From: Adiantum capillus-veneris
Lineage: Eukaryota; Streptophyta; Polypodiopsida; Polypodiales; Pteridaceae
Assembly (NCBI GenBank): GCA_014529385.2
Contig: CM043966.1
Coordinates: forward strand, 104,171,087 to 104,235,086
Direction of reading: 5' to 3'
Length of the DNA stretch: 64,000 nucleotides
A model generated the notes under the pieces. That model was not told the origin of the DNA and did not search any database. It saw only the letters and a list, made by a program, of their open reading frames with translations. Below are positions 57,700 to 64,000 of the stretch, piece after piece; positions within the stretch are counted from its first letter, which is position 1, and the number at the start of each line of letters is the position of its first letter. A program made the translations under genes and the position numbers.

Positions 57700-60600
57700 A
57701 ACTAAAAATTAAGAAGAATCCATTGGTTGAAAACATCAATTATGTGTCATTTTTTTGTTTCTTGTTGTTTTACGCCATAGCTTTTGTTCCCAATCGTGAT
57801 TTTCTCCCTCAAAGTTTCATTAGTCTTCTTTAGATACTCATATTAACCCTTAAAATATCCCTACCTACACTAGTATTTCTTGGTAAAAGGGTACCCTAAT
57901 TATCCATCTACAGCTAGAAGCACGATGCTTTCCTTGTCAACCCTAGAGAGCTGTGCACTAACAAATTTCATGAGCCCGATGCAAAATTGACTAGGGTAGA
58001 AGGAATTAACTATGTTGTTGGGCTAGGATAATGAGATGCAGCAATTAATGTAGCAATTTGGTACCCTCATGTACCAAGAGCATCTACACCATCAACACAG
58101 ATGATGGCTAAAAGTACGAAAAGAAAAATGAAAGCGCGCCCGGATTTGTGAAGCTATACATGCGGTAATAGATAAGCTGGGGTGATTTGAGGGCCATGAT
58201 GTTTCCAAATTCTGCATAATATATGAGCAGACTATGGAAGATAAAGGAGAACAAGAGCAAGCTACAATGGAAAACTTTGTGTTGGTTGTTGTATGTGAAT
58301 TGCGAGCACATATTGAGGAGATTTAGACTATGCATGGGGTTACATGGACATCTTTTATGCAAGCTCTCAAGGATGCATATTTTCTTGAAGATAAGGGATG
58401 CATTACAAAAGATTTTGGAAGTGGGTGCAACAATGTAATAACGAATTTCTCCACTTTAATTGCTAAAAAATTTGAGAAGAGGTTTGACCAATTATTCAGG
58501 AATGAATGTACTACTTTAAAATCTCTAAATGTGGAACTTTTTGTGTAGGTTGCATATCAAAAATTGCAAACAAGATTTGTGGATATTCTTAAAGATCCAT
58601 CATGAGAGTTAGTGTTGAAATCAGATTGGAAAGAAGTGACTGAAATAATCAAGATGGTTGTGAAATGACAAAAAGTACTTAATAAGTTGGTTGGGATGCG
58701 TACAAATGTGGATGAAAAAGAAGAAGAGATTCCTATGTGATCAAAATAAAAAGAACCCAAAGCTTGAGGACTCATTTATGGATGAGCTTGTTAAGGGAAT
58801 TCCGGGCTCGAACCTTAATTTGAAAGTTGTGAAGCTTGAGGAGAGAGGTTCAGCATCATGATCAAAGCAAGATGGTCCTCAGAAGGCAAGTGGGAAGTAT
58901 AACTTCAAGTGGTGTGATAGTCTCGATCACATCAAGAATCTGTTGAAGCCAAGCATAAGAATGTGATTTTTTGGAAGGATGACATGTTACACTTGCCAGA
59001 AATATGCATGCCTCTTAAGACCAAATATGGGAAAGGTGGTATGAAGAAAAGCATGGAGAAGATGTTGTAGGAGCATCATACAGGTGTAGCCAAAGCATTG
59101 ACTTATGGTGTGCAGATTGGAAGTAAATTGAAGGGTAAAGCTACTAATGTTTCTTACAAAAATGGAACTTTTTGGCCATATGGTATGACAATAGCACAAA
59201 AGGGAAATGTTTCATATCAACAAGTGTGTCAAGTGGGTAACAACATTAGAAAGATCACTAGGTGTGAAGATCTTGTAGATTCAGCTAGGATGCAAAAAAA
59301 TGAGGCTCTTGTAGAGGAAAAGCATTAATGAAGAGGATCTTGTAGGAACTTCAAAGAGGACAATGAGGTCAACGGTACCAAAGGAAGAGGTATCTACCTC
59401 AGGAGTGCCTCTTGTTCCCCCAGAAATTCCAATAGGTGAGGTTGACAAGGAGAAAAATCTAGGTAAATCATGGGATCTATTATATAAGCTAAAGTGTGAT
59501 ATTGAGTAGGCTACTAATGTGAACAAGATACTCAAGGAGCACATTTTGAATAGTAGGGTGAAGTTCACCTTGGGTGAAATCCTAGGTATTGCAAAGTGGA
59601 AATTCCATGATAGCACTATTGGCCTCATGAAGAGGAAGTATTTTTTGGACCTGAGAATGACCTATCAAGAACAGAGGGTGTGTAGAGAATTTATGAGCAA
59701 ATTGAATCCATTAAAGTTAATGAGGAAGAATTTGGTGAAGATGAATGGGAAGTCATTATGGACACTGACGAGCTTCCAAGATGGGTAAAGCATGTCATAT
59801 TTCATGAGGACAAGTACATGGAAGAAATGTCTCGTAGCCATTTTACAGATAATCATTGGGCAAGGGCTACCATTGAAACTTTGGTGAAGGTATGTGAATT
59901 TGAAGAGCCACTTGTTGCATTGGTAAATCATGGGTCATAAGTAAATCTTATGTCGAAGAGCTTGTATTCAATAGGGAATTGTTATGTTGATGGAGAACAT
60001 GTGTGACATATTTAAGCCACCAATGCACAATCAGGGGATTTACATGGTTCATGCGCTAATGTCAAAGTTACTACAGGGATGTAAGTGATGAACATAATTT
60101 TTTTGTACAAGAAGATTCCACCTATCAAGCTATATTAGGACAACCTTACATAATTGCAGTGCAAATGGAAACAAAAGTTTTGGATGATGGATCTGTATAT
60201 GCTAGTATCCAAAGTTGGGAAGCTAAGAAAACGATTCAATTTCTAATTGTTTGTGTAGATCATACCAAGAACAAAGACACCTTAAAAGATCACCCATTGC
60301 CAAAGTTGATGAAAGAATTTAAAGAGAGCAAGGGTTTCGAGGATTTTTTAAGTACGATTGTAAAGTGAGACTATGATGGTGCTTTGAAGGAGAAGTTCTC
60401 GCTAGCAGCAAATGTTTAGAGAGAGGCTTTTTCTTTGGAATTTCTAGGGTCAAGTTCAAAGGGTTTGGTATCTTATAGAAAATTCAATGATATGGCCAAA
60501 TTGGAGAAGCAATATGTTTGCAATGCCCAAGGTATTCTTCAAGAATTTGAGGTACTGGATCCAAGTGAAACATTTCAGGTGTTTTTGAACAACACGCATT

Positions 60601-61583
60601 TGTCAACACAATTATGGGGGAATTGGATGTACCTATGCATTCCAATAATCAAACTAGGGTTGATATTGTTAAGGTAAATTCTAATGACATGTATGATTTC
60701 ATTTTGCAATTCAAAGAAGAATTATATGTAGAAGAGGTACAAGTGAACACTAAATACAAACCAATGGCAAAGAAGTTAAGATTTGTGGTTATTTCATTGC
60801 CAAAAGAGAGTGTTACAATTATGGAGAAGACTTCTTGATAGCCTACTCTCTAAGATCCAAAAAAAAATTGAGCATTCATTTACTGAAGAAACTCTACAAG
60901 AATTGAAGGTAGGTGATGGAGATTTTCCTAAATCAAGAAGTCTAGATAGAATATTTTTTGGAAATGTTAAAGAATCATTAAAAACATTTTTCTTTTCAGC
61001 CAAGTGAGATTGGGTGTGTGAATCTTAGTGTGGTAGCTCCTATGGTAATGTTCATTGCTCCACATTTACATTGAAATCTATGGCCTATTCCCATTCCAAA
61101 AGCTCATCTTTCTAAGTTGGTTGATCTTCTTAATGAAAAGACTAAAATGGGCATTTTGGAACCCTCATGTGCCCCTTACTCTAGCAAGTGGTTTGTGATC
61201 CCCAAGAAAAACGATACCATCAGAATGTAGACACAAGTTTAGCATTTGATGAGTTTGTAGAAGGTTTTACTACAATAGCCAAGAGCAGGCCTTCAAAATA
61301 CCAAAAATAACATGATACAAACATGAAACAATAGATTTTTATACCTAGTGACGTATATACACACATGATTCACAACGAGACCAACCAGGGAGGGCCTGCA
61401 AAATACCAAAAATAACATGTTACAAAACATGAAACGATAGATTTGCATACCTAGTGGCGCATATACACACACATGATTCATAGCTAGAATGATCTGAGAG
61501 AGCTAGAAAGTGAGAGAAAGCAAGAAGCATGTGCAAGTGCACCTCCTAGAACAGAGTGAGCATACACCAGTACAATGAGAGAG
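57700..61583 (+). mobile_element. Gypsy-A copy 2 (decayed gag-PR-RT), duplicate of copy 1
   Basis: Collinear with 14725-18713 and similar throughout: leader, gag (58330-58760; AYFLEDKGCITKDFGSGCNN), knuckle area (58900; FKWCDSLDHIKN), pre-protease (59519-59940; ILKEHILNSRVKFTLGEILG), protease region (60159-60368; VLDDGSVYASIQ), RT start (61080-61250; MGILEPSCAPYSSKWFVIPK). It then switches near 61298 to the same pair of about 109-bp tandem tail units as copy 1. Slightly fewer stops than copy 1. Confidence 0.8.
61298..61495. repeat. Tandem tail units shared with copy 1
   Basis: Two units starting AAAATACCAAAAATAACATG, as at 18425-18620. Each unit contains ACCTAGTG and ACACACATGATTCA. Their source element is not recognised. 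Confidence 0.8.
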
Positions 61584-62583
61584 GAGAAGAGAGAATAAGG
61601 ACACATGCCTTGGGTGCAATGTCCCCCATGCAAGAGTGATAATTTAATTTTCCTCTTGCATGTATTTATTTGTAGATTTTTTGAATGCTCAAAACAGATA
61701 CAAGTTGTTTGCCCAAACATAATGATAATCATAGCTCATAAACAACACGAATAATAGAATGTACATAAATGTGATATCATTTTGCATAGGCTATATATCA
61801 AGCAAGCTTTGCCACATGTGAGCTACAATAAATATATATTTATCAATTTTCATTGCATACCTCTTTGCTAGAAAGCAATTGTCCTCAATTGCAAAGATAA
61901 GAATTTGCAAGCTATACTTTATTTAAAAAAATGGTTAAAATTATGTGTCAGAAATATCATAAGACTCATAAAGTTAGACATACAAATTTGCTTACGTATC
62001 CTGTCATCCACATACAATGTATTCCAGTGTCCCATATCATAAAATCTTGATGTATCAGGATATCATTGGTTCACACTTGTCATTCTCATAATCTTCACTC
62101 CAATTCCATAAACATTGTCGCGATAGGAAATCATCATATACCAAGTCCAAATCCAATTCCAAATCCACATATAAGTCAAAATCTAAATATCCTGCATTAT
62201 ATACCCGGGTAACAAAAGCATACTAAAAATAGTGGTGGCAAGCCACTATAGCGTGATTTTGTGATTTGTGTTGCCTATATCAGTAAATCAATAATGATCA
62301 AATGTGTTATCTAAATTGGTGAATCTGCACTAGAGCTGTCTAAACCGGCAAATCAACACTGATATCATTTTAACTAATGAATGTGTTGTTTGTCAATGTG
62401 CTACCTACATCAATGAATTTACACTTGTTCTGCCTAAATTGATGAACTTGCGTGTCAGTAGACATGCACGTGGTGCTGCAGCTAGTTAAGCTTCATCTTC
62501 TTCTTATCCGTGATTCTTTGCATGAACATACAAAGCCCTTACAACTTGAGGATCATGCCCTCCTTTTTCCCAAAATATCTTGA
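61584..62583. other. No gene recognised
   Basis: AT-rich. If the LTR at 62.6 kb is a 5' LTR, this is where its internal region should start, yet no gag motif is seen on minus. Confidence 0.45.
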
Positions 62584-62787
62584 GGCTCTGATACCATTGT
62601 GAGACCTAGGGATCTACCTTGTGTAATCCTCCTCCCTACCTCCCTTTATATAGACTCTTGGGCTCCTAGCCCTAGGCCATAAGTTAGGATCCCCCTATCC
62701 ACGTCACTATGCAGTCTGGGGCCTTTGCCTAGGTCCATGACCCCTAGGATTTCCATGGAACTTTCAATATATTACTACTTTATCACA
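62584..62787 (-). mobile_element. Lone LTR with initiator-Met primer site
   Basis: On minus: LTR starts TGTGATAAAG (62787), has TATA-like CTATATAAAGGGAGG near 62640-62655, ends GGTCTCACA (62598), then after one base TGGTATCAGAGCC (62596-62584), a perfect plant primer-binding site. 190 bp with TGTGA/TCACA ends. No partner LTR or coding region is present. Confidence 0.8.
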
Positions 62788-64000
62788 TGGAGCCCTACAT
62801 AGTGGACTTGAAGAGGGCCTATGAGAAGTGAAGCTCAATCCAAGAAGGTGAAACCGCAAGAATCTTGGATTATACTAGTCAAGCCAAAGTAGTGAATATT
62901 ACCAAGGAGATCAAGTGGCCTAAGCACTAAAGCTTCCAATTGAAGGTGAGTCAATGAAATCCAAGGAAAAGAAGCAGATACGGGTCTTCACCCGCAATAT
63001 TGCAGCTACTACCTTCTAAGACATGATTCACAAGATTGCAGAAGAACCCACCCATCTTTCTACCAACACTTCCACTTCACTTCAAATAGACCATCTCGCT
63101 ACATTTTCCAAATCATGCAGTATCGTAAGCTTTCACGAATGCTTTAAAGACAAAGCTACTCATGCTTGTAGACCACGCTTCCTATGTGTTGAACACCCTC
63201 AAGAGCACAAAGAAATCTAGCGGCATCAGTTACTTGGGAGCAATTGAGGTCTTAACCAAAATTGTGTATCATGTTGTGGGAATGGTAGATAATTTTCACC
63301 TACCCCTCATAAGAAAGTTTGTCTTGGAAATCATTATGAGGAGAAAGAAAAAGAGAAGGAGGAGTTTGTAACTCTCATCAAAAGATCAAAGAGAAGAATT
63401 ATTCAGCAATCTGTAGACAACAATGAAGAGAGTGAAGAGGTTGTGTGGAGGATCTTAAGGACCATCCCTCTATAAAACGAACTCCAAACACAGACCTTGA
63501 AGAAGAAAAGAAAAGAGGTCTTGTAATTTTTTGGGTTGTTCAATATTATTCACTTACAATTGTGAGTTTTGCTTTTTTTAAAATAAAAAAAAGAGTAGCC
63601 AAAGGCCCAATCGAGGATCCTAAGGACCAGCCCTCTATAAAGAAATCCAAACATAGACCTTGAAGAAGAAAAGAAAAGAGTAGCCAAAGGCAAGCAAAAG
63701 GTGTAAGAAAGACTAACTAAAAGAACCCGGGTGCCTCCACCTATCTTCATTAAATTTTTTTCAAAAAGGGCAGCTTGACTTCAATGAGATAAACAAGTGT
63801 TTGAAAGAGAAACAGGGATCAGAGGTGATTTTGAAGAATTTTGGTAGTTTGATACTCAAAAGTTGCATGGCAAGAATCCATTGTACACAAACAATGTAGA
63901 TCCACTAGCAGAGGTAGAGGAAATCTATGGGGGAAAAGAGCAAGAAGAGAAGGAGATGGTGAATATGGAAGTATCGGCAAAAAAGAAGCTACAAAAACCT
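62788..64000. other. Unrecognised sequence with a tandem repeat
   Basis: Lys/Glu-rich short frames (for example 63023-63220) without known motifs; they may be gag of an unidentified retroelement. A block GAGGATCyTAAGGACCA..AACAyAGACCTTGAAGAAG repeats at 63446-63520 and 63613-63690 (167-bp period). Confidence 0.4.

Noticed and set aside
63023-63220. Conserved small protein near the right edge
   Set aside because: No motif recognised; surrounding frames break quickly and a tandem repeat follows. Left as unrecognised sequence.

Overview
This window reads as nuclear DNA of a large land-plant genome, most likely a fern or another seed-free vascular plant. I infer this from plant-only transposon families (CACTA transposases with DUF4218/DUF4216-type domains, Ty1/copia and Ty3/gypsy elements with plant initiator-Met primer sites), from a PPR-protein relic of the repetitive type abundant in ferns and mosses, from intron-bearing genes, and from very long CT/GA microsatellites. 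Nothing looks bacterial, organellar or viral. No complete host gene is certain. The best host-gene candidate is a short ALY/REF-like mRNA-export locus at 36.5-37.4 kb, minus strand.

Layout. 0-5 kb: LTR-like and minisatellite sequence, a broken PPR gene, then a tandem duplication of about 0.6 kb punctuated by long CT tracts and GC-rich palindromes. 6.7-10.6 kb: a CACTA transposase gene (CACTA-1) whose N-terminal part is inverted. 10.7-14.7 kb: microsatellites and a family of mini-palindromes. 14.7-18.7 kb: decayed gypsy-A copy 1, then a copia 3' end. 19.6-21.3 kb: a gypsy gag and LTR on minus. 22.7-28.1 kb: gypsy-A copy 3 on minus with its LTR-like leader. 28.5-32.0 kb: a 3'-truncated copia element. 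33.3-38.1 kb: a LINE scrap, two related MITEs, a 155-bp palindrome, the ALY/REF-like locus and a fold-back repeat.

38.1-57.7 kb is a readable nest. Gypsy-A copy 4 (plus) is split at its reverse transcriptase by an OTA-type gypsy element, E1 (minus, 5-bp duplication GTTTG, 390-bp LTRs). The downstream LTR of E1 is in turn split by CACTA-2 (about 8.8 kb, 3-bp duplication), which contains a LINE and a tandem tRNA-like SINE array. The other E1 LTR preserves the uninterrupted target of CACTA-2. 57.7-61.6 kb: gypsy-A copy 2, sharing with copy 1 the same chimeric end. 61.6-64 kb: a lone LTR with a primer site and unrecognised sequence.

Most coding relics have stops and frameshifts. The best preserved are the DUF4218 part of CACTA-1, the LINE reverse transcriptase and exon 1 of the ALY/REF-like locus. 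The sequence mainly records transposition, inversion, template switching and microsatellite growth rather than a working pathway.
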